A stretch of DNA of 59,029 bases from Peptacetobacter sp900539645 (GTDB taxonomy: Bacteria; Bacillota; Clostridia; Peptostreptococcales; Peptostreptococcaceae). The notes below the pieces were generated by a model, which was not told where the DNA came from, ran no database searches, and saw only the letters and a list, made by a program, of their open reading frames with translations. Where the stretch lies: the NCBI RefSeq assembly GCF_047807365.1, contig NZ_JBLOUI010000009.1:1-59029 (forward strand). Reading direction: 5' to 3'. A program made the translations under genes and the position numbers. This document shows positions 44,850 to 53,169 of the stretch, in pieces (positions within the stretch are counted from its first letter, which is position 1; every line of letters begins with the position of its first letter).

Positions 44850-45473
44850 TTGAATAAATATGAAAAATATAGATGTCTTACTGATGAACAGAAGGCAATA
44901 AGAATATCTATAATGGATTGTATAATAGATAATGGTGGTTCTGTAAATATAGAACTTGCAAAAAAATGGGTTAAAGAACATATGGAAAGTAGTGAAGAAA
45001 CTATAGATGCTACTTTTAAACAGTTTATAGATACAAATGTAATGGTTGTTATAGATGATGAAATAACATTTATATTCCCAGTATCTGGAAAACCAACAAA
45101 TCATAGAATAACACTTGAAGATGGAAGAAGCTTTTGTGCTATGTGTGCAATAGACTCTATAGGGACAAGTTATACATTTAAACAACCAGCAACAATAAAT
45201 TCTATGTGTGTGGCAACAGGAAAAGAAATAGAATTAAAAGTTGATAATGGAAAAGTATTGTATACAAACAATCCAGGAATGTATATAATACATGTAGACC
45301 TTTTAAAGAATACTGATTGGGCAAATGCTTGTTGAAACATAATGAACTTCTTCTGGACGAAGAATGATTTAGAAGCATGGCTTAAAGCAGCGGGAAAAGA
45401 AAATGACCCAGATGTATATGCATACAATTTAGATGAGGCTATAGAAGAATCATATTATACATTTGAGGTATAA
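44850..45473 (+). CDS. saoL: MerB-like organometallic lyase selenoprotein SaoL (Sec at TGA 45333-45335)
   Basis: 207 residues with readthrough (Sec162). A helical N-terminal domain (1-65) precedes a MerB-like core. FCAMCAID (Cys96, Cys99, Asp102) matches the MerB Cys-x-x-Asp active-site segment, and WANAC-U-NIMNFFWTKNDLEAW matches the second catalytic cysteine region before the FF pair. MerB cuts carbon-mercury bonds using two Cys and one Asp; here Cys161-Sec162 stands at the second site. Without readthrough the protein would lose 45 residues, including the FF helix. TTG start behind GAGGTG. Last gene of the operon. Confidence 0.88.
45333..45364 (+). promoter_or_regulatory. UGA-Sec codon and bSECIS hairpin of saoL
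   Basis: TTCTTC (45348-45353) pairs with GAAGAA (45359-45364), loop TGGAC, 18 bases past the TGA. G is at loop positions two and three. Confidence 0.8.
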
Positions 45474-45482
45474 TATATGTAA

Positions 45483-45529
45483 AAAAGACTAGTTGAATTG
45501 ATAAAAATCAATAATAACTAGTCTTTTTA
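45483..45529. terminator. Bidirectional terminator between saoL and saoD
   Basis: AAAAGACTAGTT (45483-45494) pairs with AACTAGTCTTTT (45516-45527), with inner TTGAT/ATCAA. A-rich on one side and T-rich on the other, so it can serve both convergent genes. Confidence 0.85.
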
Positions 45530-45547
45530 TTTATAGTTTTAACTTTA

Positions 45548-45880
45548 CTATAATGTTATAACTTGATCTATTCCAGCACTTCCTAAACAAGTATAAAGGT
45601 TAGGGAAACATCCAATTGTAGCACCATCTACAAGATTATCCTGTATTCCTCTTTCTATTGCACATTGATCACATGCCATAAGTATCATACCAGTTTTTTC
45701 CCGTATTTTACTTAATCTTTCTCCTATTGGGTTTCCTTTAGAAAGGAATAAAGTATTATCCATAAAGAAAAACATTCCTGCAACTTCAGCAACATGTGAA
45801 TCTGTTTCAAGCTGTGGTATTATCATTTTGTCTAATATTTTGTGTGTATTTGTACTATTAAATATGTAAGCAACTTTCAT
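45548..45880 (-). CDS. saoD: DsrE-like protein SaoD
   Basis: 110 residues with a DsrE/DsrF-type sulfur-relay fold: KVAYIFNSTNTHKILDKMII at the start, then GMILMACDQCAIERG with Cys70 and Cys73, and later Cys91 and Cys98. Four cysteines in the last 45 residues suggest metal or persulfide handling. It is convergent with saoL. Its ribosome site is part of a 19-bp palindrome arm (45892-45934). Its link to the cluster rests on position and on recalled co-occurrence of DsrE-type genes with this system. Confidence 0.72.
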   Translation of the reverse strand: MKVAYIFNSTNTHKILDKMIIPQLETDSHVAEVAGMFFFMDNTLFLSKGNPIGERLSKIREKTGMILMACDQCAIERGIQDNLVDGATIGCFPNLYTCLGSAGIDQVITL

Positions 45881-45891
45881 ATTTAAGCCTC

Positions 45892-45934
45892 CTCCTATAT
45901 AATTATTTTAATTTCTAAAATAATTATATAGGAG
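45892..45934. promoter_or_regulatory. Perfect 43-base palindrome before saoD
   Basis: Arms 45892-45910 and 45916-45934 are perfectly complementary over 19 bases with a five-base spacer. On the minus strand it contains a TATAAT and runs into the GGAGG ribosome site of saoD. It could be an operator, or an mRNA hairpin hiding the ribosome site. Confidence 0.7.
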
Positions 45935-46143
45935 AGTATATAAATTTTGAAATAGAAATTATCTATAGTATAATAGAAAAAAATATTAACTTCATATAAA
46001 ATGTTATTTTAAATAAATATAGATAATATAAATAAAACTTATAATATATATAGAAAATTAATATAATATAAAATACAATTACTATAGTATTATTAAAGGT
46101 ATAGAGCAAGATTAAAAAATTTATATGTAGAAGGGAATGTATA

Positions 46144-46842
46144 ATGACTAAAGAAAATAAGAAAAAATTAATCACAAGAGTAGGTGCGGTATTATTAGTA
46201 TTTGCTATCTATTTCTTTGTAACACCTGTAAAAACATTTGTAAATCAGATGGTATTTTACTTATCTAGTTTAGATTTGGAATCAATAAAACAATACATAC
46301 TTTCATTTGGAATTTGGGCTCCAATAATTTCATTCTTACTTATGCTACTTCAATCAGTAGCTGCACCACTTCCAGCATTTTTAATAACATTTGCAAATGC
46401 AGCGTTATTTGGTTGGGTATGGGGAGCTATACTATCTTGGTCAAGTGCAATGGCAGGAGCAGCGCTATGCTTCTTTATAGCTAAATTCTTAGGAAGAGAT
46501 GTTGTTGAAAAGCTTACTAGTAAAATGGCTATAAACAGTATAGACGAATTCTTTGATAAATATGGGAAATATACTATATTAGTTTGTAGATTACTTCCAT
46601 TTATGTCATTTGACATAGTAAGTTATGCAGCAGGTCTTACTTCAATGAAATTTATGCCTTTCTTTATAGCTACTGGATTAGGTCAGTTGCCAGCGACAAT
46701 AGTTTACTCTTATGTAGGTGGAATGCTTACTGGTGGAGCAAAATTATTTGTAACAGGGCTAATGATATTATTTGCTCTTACAGTTGCTATATATATGTTC
46801 AAGAAAATATATAACGATAAAAAAAATAAATCAAATGCATAA
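46144..46842 (+). CDS. TVP38/TMEM64-family membrane protein
   Basis: 232 residues with five or six membrane segments of the VTT (SNARE-associated) fold: LLQSVAAPLPAFLITFANAA, FLGRD near 120, then LVCRLLPFMSFDIVSYAAG and GLGQLPATIVYSYVGGM. Family members are often found beside mercuric reductase or metal-resistance genes, which agrees with this place next to the Sao genes. Molecular role unknown. It is divergent from saoD and has its own terminator (46870-46908). Confidence 0.82.
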   Translation: MTKENKKKLITRVGAVLLVFAIYFFVTPVKTFVNQMVFYLSSLDLESIKQYILSFGIWAPIISFLLMLLQSVAAPLPAFLITFANAALFGWVWGAILSWSSAMAGAALCFFIAKFLGRDVVEKLTSKMAINSIDEFFDKYGKYTILVCRLLPFMSFDIVSYAAGLTSMKFMPFFIATGLGQLPATIVYSYVGGMLTGGAKLFVTGLMILFALTVAIYMFKKIYNDKKNKSNA

Positions 46843-46869
46843 TACTAAAGTAATAATACATTTAAAAGG

Positions 46870-46908
46870 ACACCAAGTTATATTTTTTAGCTTGGTGTTT
46901 TATTTTTG
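46870..46908 (+). terminator. Terminator after the TVP38-family gene
   Basis: ACACCAAG (46870-46877) pairs with CTTGGTGT (46891-46898), then a T-rich tail. Confidence 0.85.
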
Positions 46909-47036
46909 AAAAATAACATTAAAATGAAAAAATTATAAATTTATATAAAAAATATTTAAGTATAGTGTCTAAATTGATATAATATAATACAAGATTAAAA
47001 AGTTAGAAAATTGAGAAAGAGAAGAGGTGCTGATTA

Positions 47037-47669
47037 TTGAATATAGTAGATAAAAGCTGCGTAGAATTTATAGAAGTTCTTTCTTCAAGAGAGCCAGTTC
47101 CTGGTGGGGGTGGCGCTGCTGCTTTTGTCGGAGCGATAGGTGTGGCACTTGGAAATATGGTGGCAAATCTTACAATAGGTAAGAAGAAATACGCAGAATA
47201 TGAAGATGAGATAAAAGAATTATTAAAAGAGGCGAAAGAGATAGAAGCAGAATTACTATCTATGGTTGATAAGGATGCAGCGTGCTTTATGCCACTTTCT
47301 CAGACTTATGGGCTACCAACATCGACAGAAGAGGAAAGAGAATTTAAAACAAAAAGAATGGAAGTAGTATTAAAACAGGCGTGCGAAATACCATATAAGG
47401 CTGCTAAAGTTTGTTTTAAAGCTATAAAAATACATGAGGATATAGTAGATAAATCATCTAAGATAGTCATAAGTGATATAGGGGTAGGAGTTCAATGTTT
47501 AAGAGCATGTCTACTTGGATCTAAATTAAATGTAAAGATTAATACAAAATCTATGAAGGATAGAGAATATGCCGACAAAATTTCTAAAGAGGTAAACGAA
47601 ATAGTAGAAGAAGGAATTGCTATATGTGACCAAGTCTTTGAAAGAGTAGTAGAAATTATGGAGGAATAG
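47037..47669 (+). CDS. fchA: Formimidoyl-THF cyclodeaminase / methenyl-THF cyclohydrolase family
   Basis: 210 residues, all-helical FTCD/FchA family. Signatures: SSREPVPGGGGAAAFVGAIGVALGNMVANLT and DKDAACFMPLSQTYGLP (given here in part). It interconverts 5,10-methenyl-THF with 10-formyl-THF or releases ammonia from formimino-THF. TTG 47037 follows AGAGGTG. One base separates it from folD, so the pair is cotranscribed. In purinolytic and acetogenic clostridia this gene is typically with folD, metV and metF. Confidence 0.85.
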   Translation: MNIVDKSCVEFIEVLSSREPVPGGGGAAAFVGAIGVALGNMVANLTIGKKKYAEYEDEIKELLKEAKEIEAELLSMVDKDAACFMPLSQTYGLPTSTEEEREFKTKRMEVVLKQACEIPYKAAKVCFKAIKIHEDIVDKSSKIVISDIGVGVQCLRACLLGSKLNVKINTKSMKDREYADKISKEVNEIVEEGIAICDQVFERVVEIMEE

Positions 47670-47670
47670 T

Positions 47671-48528
47671 ATGGAAACTAATATAATAAAAGGAAAGCCG
47701 GTTGCCGATGAGATAACCGAAAATTTAATAGAAGAAGTTAAAAATTTAAAAAATGCTGGAATAGAACCAAGTCTAGCTATAGTTAGAGTAGGAGAAAATC
47801 CAGATGATATGTCTTATGAAAGAGGAGCTATGAATAGATGTGGCAAGATAGGTATAGATGTTAAAAATATTATTCTAAAATCAGACGTATCTGAAGAGGG
47901 TTACATAAATGCTATAGAAGATTTAAATAAAGACAAATCTGTAAGTGGGATACTTTGTCTAAGACCACTTCCTAAACATGTAGATGAAAACAAAGTAAAA
48001 TATGTTATAGATGCTGAAAAAGATGTGGATTGTTTCAATCCTATAAACTCAGCTAAGCTATTTGAAGGAGATAAATCTGGATATGCTCCATGTACTCCTG
48101 AGGCTGTTATGAAAATTTTAAAGTATTACGGTATAGAATTATCAGGGAAAAAAGCGGTTGTGCTTGGAAGATCGTTGATAGTAGGTAAACCAGTATCAAT
48201 GATGCTTATGGGAGAAAATGCAACTGTTACAGTATGTCATTCTAAGACAGAAAATCTGGCAGATGAGGCTAAGAAAGCTGATATACTTATAGCAGCTATA
48301 GGTAGAGCAAAAATGGTGGACAACTCTTATATAAAAGAAGGAGCTACTGTGATAGATGTAGGTATAAATGTAGATGAATGTGGAAATCTATGTGGAGATG
48401 TGGATACTGAATCTGTTTTAGGTACTGCAAGTATGGTTACTCCAGTGCCAGCTGGTGTAGGATCTGTTACTACATCTGTACTAGCTGAACATGTTATAAG
48501 AGCTTGTAAAAAACAAAATAATATTTAA
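47671..48528 (+). CDS. folD: Methylene-THF dehydrogenase / methenyl-THF cyclohydrolase
   Basis: 285 residues. SLAIVRVGENPDDMSYERGA carries the active-site Tyr; the Lys usually expected four residues later in the YVxxKxKA pattern appears displaced in GAMNRCGKIG. CLRPLPKHVDENKV, then CTPEAVMKILKYYGI, and VLGRSLIVGKPVSMML bind folate and nucleotide. The usual Gly-rich PVPAGVGSVTTSVLAEH closes the protein. The presence of FchA next door suggests that the dehydrogenase activity may dominate in this protein; that is inference. Confidence 0.88.
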   Translation: METNIIKGKPVADEITENLIEEVKNLKNAGIEPSLAIVRVGENPDDMSYERGAMNRCGKIGIDVKNIILKSDVSEEGYINAIEDLNKDKSVSGILCLRPLPKHVDENKVKYVIDAEKDVDCFNPINSAKLFEGDKSGYAPCTPEAVMKILKYYGIELSGKKAVVLGRSLIVGKPVSMMLMGENATVTVCHSKTENLADEAKKADILIAAIGRAKMVDNSYIKEGATVIDVGINVDECGNLCGDVDTESVLGTASMVTPVPAGVGSVTTSVLAEHVIRACKKQNNI

Positions 48529-48565
48529 TGTAAATTTATAAGATTAAAAACATAAATAAAATAAA

Positions 48566-48598
48566 AACCTGCGTGTATTTTGCGCAGGTTGATTTTTT
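48566..48598 (+). terminator. Terminator after folD
   Basis: AACCTGCG (48566-48573) pairs with CGCAGGTT (48583-48590), followed by a T run. Confidence 0.85.
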
Positions 48599-48700
48599 AT
48601 AAACACATATATAAAAAAATTAAATATATTATAATTATTAAATAGATAATAAATTAAAGTTAAAAAACTAAAAATATTGAGATAAAGGGGGTTGCAAAAT

Positions 48701-49375
48701 ATGATTATTTCGGGAAATAAACCATTTGATGAGATAAAAGAGTTTTTAAAAGATGATAAGACTGTATTTATAATCGGCTGTGGAAAATGTGCAACAGTTT
48801 GTAAAAGTGGTGGAGAAGAGCAGGTTCAAGCTATGAAAAAACTCCTTGAACGGGAAGGTAAAGTAATAACAGGAACCACTATATTAGACCCAGCATGTAC
48901 ACTTTCAAAAACTAAAAGAGATTTAGAGGAATTTATGGATATTATTCAGAACACAGACTCTATTTTATCTATGGCTTGTGGAGATGGAACGCAGACTATA
49001 GCAAAAGTTATGGAATATAAGCCAGTTTATCCAGCAAATGACACGCTGTTTATTGGTGAGGTTCAGATGTTGGGGAGATATGAGGAAGCATGTAGAGCAT
49101 GTGGAGATTGTCAACTTGCTTGGACTGGAGGAATTTGCCCTGTCACATCTTGCTCAAAAGGATTATTAAATGGTGCTTGTGGTGGAGCTGACAAAGATGG
49201 AAGATGTGAGGTAAATCCAGAATATAGCTGTGCATGGGTAAAAATATATAAAAGACTAGAAAGATTAAACCAACTTGAAAATCTATTAAAAGTTAGAGAT
49301 GAAAGAGATTACTCTAAACTAAATAGAAAAAGAGATATAACTATGAAGGAATTGAATGATAGGAGGAAACGCTAA
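48701..49375 (+). CDS. metV: Methylene-THF reductase-associated zinc protein MetV
   Basis: 224 residues of the MTHFR C-terminal (MetV) family, the partner of MetF in clostridial methylene-THF reductase. Cysteine sets: IIGCGKCATVCKSGG near the N terminus and ACRACGDCQLAWTGGICPVT with CSKGLLNGACGG and EYSCAW in the second half. ATG 48701 is used because AAAGGGGG is eight bases upstream. The stop overlaps the metF start (TAATG). Confidence 0.88.
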   Translation: MIISGNKPFDEIKEFLKDDKTVFIIGCGKCATVCKSGGEEQVQAMKKLLEREGKVITGTTILDPACTLSKTKRDLEEFMDIIQNTDSILSMACGDGTQTIAKVMEYKPVYPANDTLFIGEVQMLGRYEEACRACGDCQLAWTGGICPVTSCSKGLLNGACGGADKDGRCEVNPEYSCAWVKIYKRLERLNQLENLLKVRDERDYSKLNRKRDITMKELNDRRKR

Positions 49376-50262
49376 TGAGTAGATTACAAGAGTCACTAGA
49401 AAGTGGAAAATTTACTATAACGTGTGAAATAGCACCTCCTAAGGGAACAGATATTTCTCATGTTATGGAGTGTATAGAAGTATTAAAGGGAAAAGTAGAT
49501 GCAGTTAATGTAACGGATTTTCAATCAGCTGTTGTACGCTCGACATCACTTGTAACTTGTAAGATATTAAAAGATAATGGAATAGAACCAGTTTTGCAGA
49601 TGACAGGTAGAGATAGAAATAGAATTGCAATACAAGGGGAGCTTTTATCAGCAGGAATTTTTGGTATAGAAAATCTATTTGCTATAACAGGGGACCATAC
49701 TAGCAAGGGAGACCATCCTCAAGCGAAAAATGTATTCGACTTGGATAGTATAAATATATTAAAAGCTGCTGAGTACATATCTATTGGAAAGGACATGAAT
49801 CACAATGAATTAAAAGGACATCCAAAGTTTTATATGGGTGCTGCTGTATCTCCGGGATTTGTTCCGATTGAGATTCAAATCATAAAAATGATAAAGAAAA
49901 TAGCTGCTGGAGCAAAATTTTTCCAGACACAAGCTGTTTTTGATATAGAAACAGTGAGAGAATTTAGAAGAAGAACTAAGAATTTTGAGTGTAAGGTTCT
50001 TATAGGAATTATTCCTTTAAAATCTCCTGGAATGGCTAGATTTTTAAATAAAAATATTCCAGGTGTGGATGTTCCAGAGTATATAATAGAGCGAATGGAG
50101 TCTGTTGGAAAAGAAAATTATAGGGAAGAGGGAATGAAAATCGCCGCAGAGTTTATTAAGAAACTAAAAGAAGAAAAATTATGCGATGGCGTTCATATAA
50201 TGTCTGTTGGAGCAGAAAAAAATATTCCTGAAATTATAAAAATGGCTGGAATTGAAATATAA
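49375..50262 (+). CDS. metF: Methylene-tetrahydrofolate reductase
   Basis: 295 residues, flavin TIM barrel. FTITCEIAPPKGTDISHV, ITGDHTSKGDHPQAKNVFDL and FFQTQAVFDIETVREF are family signatures. It reduces methylene-THF to methyl-THF, here most likely as a MetVF complex. Translation is coupled to metV. Together with fhs (26541), fchA and folD, the window encodes every THF step from formate to methyl-THF. Confidence 0.93.
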   Translation: MSRLQESLESGKFTITCEIAPPKGTDISHVMECIEVLKGKVDAVNVTDFQSAVVRSTSLVTCKILKDNGIEPVLQMTGRDRNRIAIQGELLSAGIFGIENLFAITGDHTSKGDHPQAKNVFDLDSINILKAAEYISIGKDMNHNELKGHPKFYMGAAVSPGFVPIEIQIIKMIKKIAAGAKFFQTQAVFDIETVREFRRRTKNFECKVLIGIIPLKSPGMARFLNKNIPGVDVPEYIIERMESVGKENYREEGMKIAAEFIKKLKEEKLCDGVHIMSVGAEKNIPEIIKMAGIEI

Positions 50263-50288
50263 AAAATATTTTTAGAGAGGTGATTTTT

Positions 50289-51083
50289 GTGAAAGACGGT
50301 CATATACATTCACATTATTGTCCTCACGGGACAAATGATTCTTTTGAAATGTACATAGAAAATGCTATAAAAAACGGATACGATGAGATAAGTTTTACCG
50401 AGCATTTTCCATTACCAGATGGGTTTGTAGATCCATCTCCAGAGCAGGATAGCACACCTTCTGTTGAAGCTTTTGAACGGTATTTAGATGAGGCTGAGGA
50501 AATGAAAAAGAAATATCGGGATAAGATAAAGATAAATGTTGGTACTGAAGTAGATTATCTTGAAGGCTATGAAGAACAGATAAAAAATAATTTAGAAAAA
50601 TACGGAAAGAGATTGGATGATGCTTTGCTTTCTGTACATAATATGAAGGTTTGTGGTGAATTTGTATGTATTGATTATAGCCCAGAGGAATTTAAAAGAA
50701 TTTCAGATTTAGCAGGAGGAGTTGACAAGCTTTATGGTAAATACTATGAAACTGTTAAAAAAGCTATAGAAGCTAATTTAGGAGAGTATAAACCAAAGAG
50801 ATTTGGTCATCTAAACCTAATAAGAAAATTCTGCAAGGTGTTTGAGTATGATTATAGTGAACAAGATATTTTAGAAGATATAATGAAAGCATTAAAAGAA
50901 AATGAATTTGAGCTTGATTTAAATGTATCTGGAATTAGAAAGCCATACTGTGGTGAGATATATGTTTCAGGATATTTAAAAGAATTAGCTGATAAATACG
51001 ATATAAAAACTGTTTTAGGATCTGATTCACATACAGCTGAAACAATAGTGAGTAGAGAAGAATATGAAAAATTTACTAAGTAA
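50289..51083 (+). CDS. PHP-family phosphatase, histidinol-phosphatase-like (HisJ type)
   Basis: 264 residues. PHP metal-site motifs: DGHIHSHYCPHG at the start, SFTEHFPLP, GTEVDYL, LSVHNM, FGHLNL and LGSDSHTAE at the end. These match HisJ/HisK histidinol phosphatases. GTG 50289 is chosen because GAGAGGTG (50274-50281) precedes it. No histidine genes are nearby, so the substrate is uncertain. It follows metF by 26 bases and may be cotranscribed with it. Confidence 0.78.
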   Translation: MKDGHIHSHYCPHGTNDSFEMYIENAIKNGYDEISFTEHFPLPDGFVDPSPEQDSTPSVEAFERYLDEAEEMKKKYRDKIKINVGTEVDYLEGYEEQIKNNLEKYGKRLDDALLSVHNMKVCGEFVCIDYSPEEFKRISDLAGGVDKLYGKYYETVKKAIEANLGEYKPKRFGHLNLIRKFCKVFEYDYSEQDILEDIMKALKENEFELDLNVSGIRKPYCGEIYVSGYLKELADKYDIKTVLGSDSHTAETIVSREEYEKFTK

Positions 51084-51137
51084 TTAAATAATATTAAGAA
51101 AATAAATAGATTATAGCCGTTTCTATATTAAAAGATA

Positions 51138-51166
51138 TTGACTAAGTTAGTTTAATAATATAGAAT
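51138..51166 (+). promoter_or_regulatory. Promoter of the tRNA-Ser gene
   Basis: TTGACT 51138-51143, a 17-base spacer, then TAGAAT 51161-51166; the tRNA starts 14 bases later. Confidence 0.7.
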
Positions 51167-51179
51167 ATAAAGAGTATCT

Positions 51180-51273
51180 GGAGAAGTACTCAAGAGGCTA
51201 TAAGAGGAGCCCCTGCTAAGGGTTTAGGCTGGGTAACACCGGTGCGAGGGTTCGAATCCCTCCTTCTCCGCCA
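51180..51273 (+). tRNA. tRNA-Ser (anticodon GCU)
   Basis: A 94-base tRNA with an encoded CCA. Acceptor stem GGAGAAG/CTTCTCC, anticodon stem AGCCC/GGGTT around loop CTGCTAA (anticodon at 51215-51217), a long variable arm as expected for a class II serine tRNA, and the T loop GTTCGAATC. Reads AGC and AGU codons. No other tRNA is in the window, and selC (tRNA-Sec) is not here. Confidence 0.97.
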
Positions 51274-51278
51274 GTGTG

Positions 51279-51304
51279 AAGACCTTTTTAAAAGGTCTTT
51301 TTTT
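51279..51304 (+). terminator. Terminator after tRNA-Ser
   Basis: AAGACCTTT pairs with AAAGGTCTT and a T run follows. Confidence 0.85.
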
Positions 51305-51518
51305 ATTGTAAAAATTAGTAATAATAAAAAAGTGAGTAGAATTTTGGTAATCTACTCGCTTTTTTATTATATTTATAGAGATGTTATAAATAAAAACTTT
51401 TGGAATAATGACAAAATCTTTTTTTAAGAAAATTTATGATATACTAATAGAGTGTGTAAATTCTAAGTAAAGAAAAAATTAAACATAAATTAAAAGATAA
51501 TGATACGAGAGGTGACTT

Positions 51519-53102
51519 ATGGACGGAAAAGGATTAAAGATTTCTGATATATTTCAGAGGACTAGAACTATAAAAAATAGGCTTATTTTGGATTCACTTA
51601 TGGTCGGAATAATAACAGGTGTTGTTATAGTTGTTTATAGAATATTAGCGTCAAAATTAGCTGTATTTTTTAATTATATTTACGGATACGCAGATAAAAA
51701 TATGTTGATGATACCAGCGGTGTTTATATTACTTGCGGCATCGGCTTTTGTAGTTGCAGAATTTGTAAAGAAAGAGCCTATGATTTCGGGAAGTGGTATA
51801 CCACAGTTAGAGGGAATACTTTCAAGAAAATTAAGCATAAACCGGATGAAGGTATTATTTTATAAGTTTGTAGGGGGAGTAATCTGCTTAGGAGCAGGTC
51901 TTTCTGTAGGTAGAGAGGGTCCTTCTGTTCAGATGGGTGGATGTATAGGTGAAGAATTCTCTAAAAGAGGGAAGAAGCCAGACTATGAAGAAGTGTATCT
52001 AACTACCTGTGGTGCTAGTGCAGGTCTTTCAGCAGCATTTAATGCACCTATGTCTGGTGTTATGTTTGCGCTTGAAGAGGCACATAAAAACTTTTCTCCG
52101 ATGATTTTATTATCTGCTATGATTGCATCACTTACTGCGGACTGTGTTGCAAAGCAATTCTTTGGGATAATCCCATCTTTAAAATTCAATCAGTTAAATA
52201 TAATGCCTATAAAATATTATTGGGTACTTATAATATTAGGAATAGCAGTAGGAATTAGTGGTGTTATATTCAATAGTGGAATATTAAAAACTCAAAAGAT
52301 GTTTAAAGAAAGTAAATTAAATAGATATGTAAAGATAATGATACCATTCTTTGTTACAGGTGTTATAGGTATGATTTCTCCAATACTTACAGGTGGGGGA
52401 CATGAGCTAATAATGGAGCTTCAGAGCACAGATTTTATGCTTATGACATTAGTTGTATTTTTAGTGGTTAAATTTATTTTTACATTTGTATGTTTTGGTT
52501 CAGGAGTGCCAGGAGGGATATTCTTCCCACTTTTAGTACTTGGTGCACTTGTAGGAAATATAGTTGGACTTATATCAATAAGATATCTTGGAATTCCTAC
52601 TATATATATAATGAACTTTGTTGTACTTGCAATGGCAGGACATTTCGCAGCAATAGTAAAAGCACCAATAACAGGTATAATACTAATTTCTGAAATGACG
52701 GGATCTCTTGCTCATTTACTACCACTTGCAATAGTCAGTGTAGTTGCGCAGTTGACAGCAGATGTATTAAAAGGAGAACCTATATATGAAAGCCTACTTG
52801 ATAGACTTCTTGCTAGAGAACACAGTGCAAACGAATATAAAGGTGCGTCTAAACAGAAAACATTGCTTGAAGTTTCAATAGATATGGATTGTATGGCAGA
52901 TGGTAAAAAGATAAAAGAGATAAAATGGCCGGAAACATCTTTAATAGTTGCTGTAAATAGAGGAGAAAAGGAAATAATTCCAAAAGGTGATTTAACGCTT
53001 ATACATGGCGATTTAATAACCGTAATGACCTCACAGGATAACTCTCCATACGTACTAGAGGAATTAAAAACAATATCGACGCTTACGACTGTAAATGAAT
53101 AG
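51519..53102 (+). CDS. ClC-family chloride/proton antiporter with C-terminal TrkA-C domain
   Basis: 527 residues. The ClC ion-path motifs are intact: GSGIPQLEG, GREGPSVQMGG (gating Glu) and GSGVPGGIFFPLLVLGA, within about ten membrane segments (30-430). The last 85 residues form a TrkA-C (RCK-C) domain ending in the usual beta strand TLIHGDLITVMT. The chloride-type motifs argue against the fluoride-specific branch. It is monocistronic. Confidence 0.9.
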   Translation: MDGKGLKISDIFQRTRTIKNRLILDSLMVGIITGVVIVVYRILASKLAVFFNYIYGYADKNMLMIPAVFILLAASAFVVAEFVKKEPMISGSGIPQLEGILSRKLSINRMKVLFYKFVGGVICLGAGLSVGREGPSVQMGGCIGEEFSKRGKKPDYEEVYLTTCGASAGLSAAFNAPMSGVMFALEEAHKNFSPMILLSAMIASLTADCVAKQFFGIIPSLKFNQLNIMPIKYYWVLIILGIAVGISGVIFNSGILKTQKMFKESKLNRYVKIMIPFFVTGVIGMISPILTGGGHELIMELQSTDFMLMTLVVFLVVKFIFTFVCFGSGVPGGIFFPLLVLGALVGNIVGLISIRYLGIPTIYIMNFVVLAMAGHFAAIVKAPITGIILISEMTGSLAHLLPLAIVSVVAQLTADVLKGEPIYESLLDRLLAREHSANEYKGASKQKTLLEVSIDMDCMADGKKIKEIKWPETSLIVAVNRGEKEIIPKGDLTLIHGDLITVMTSQDNSPYVLEELKTISTLTTVNE

Positions 53103-53169
53103 ATATAAAAATAAGAATAGATGTAGATAATTATAATAGATAAGAATTTTAAGAAAGGAGGAGAGGTGT

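Noticed and set aside
42709..45335. In-frame TGA codons as sequencing errors or pseudogene stops
   Set aside because: Four independent genes in one cluster each have exactly one TGA, at a functional site, with the frame preserved on both sides and a hairpin of SECIS type at 16-25 bases. Random decay would also give TAA, TAG and frameshifts, which are not seen.
39460..45473. TGA read as tryptophan (altered genetic code)
   Set aside because: No other gene contains an in-frame TGA, and Trp is coded by TGG throughout, including inside saoB, saoP and saoL. The TGA sites fall in Cys-rich or small-residue positions, not Trp positions.
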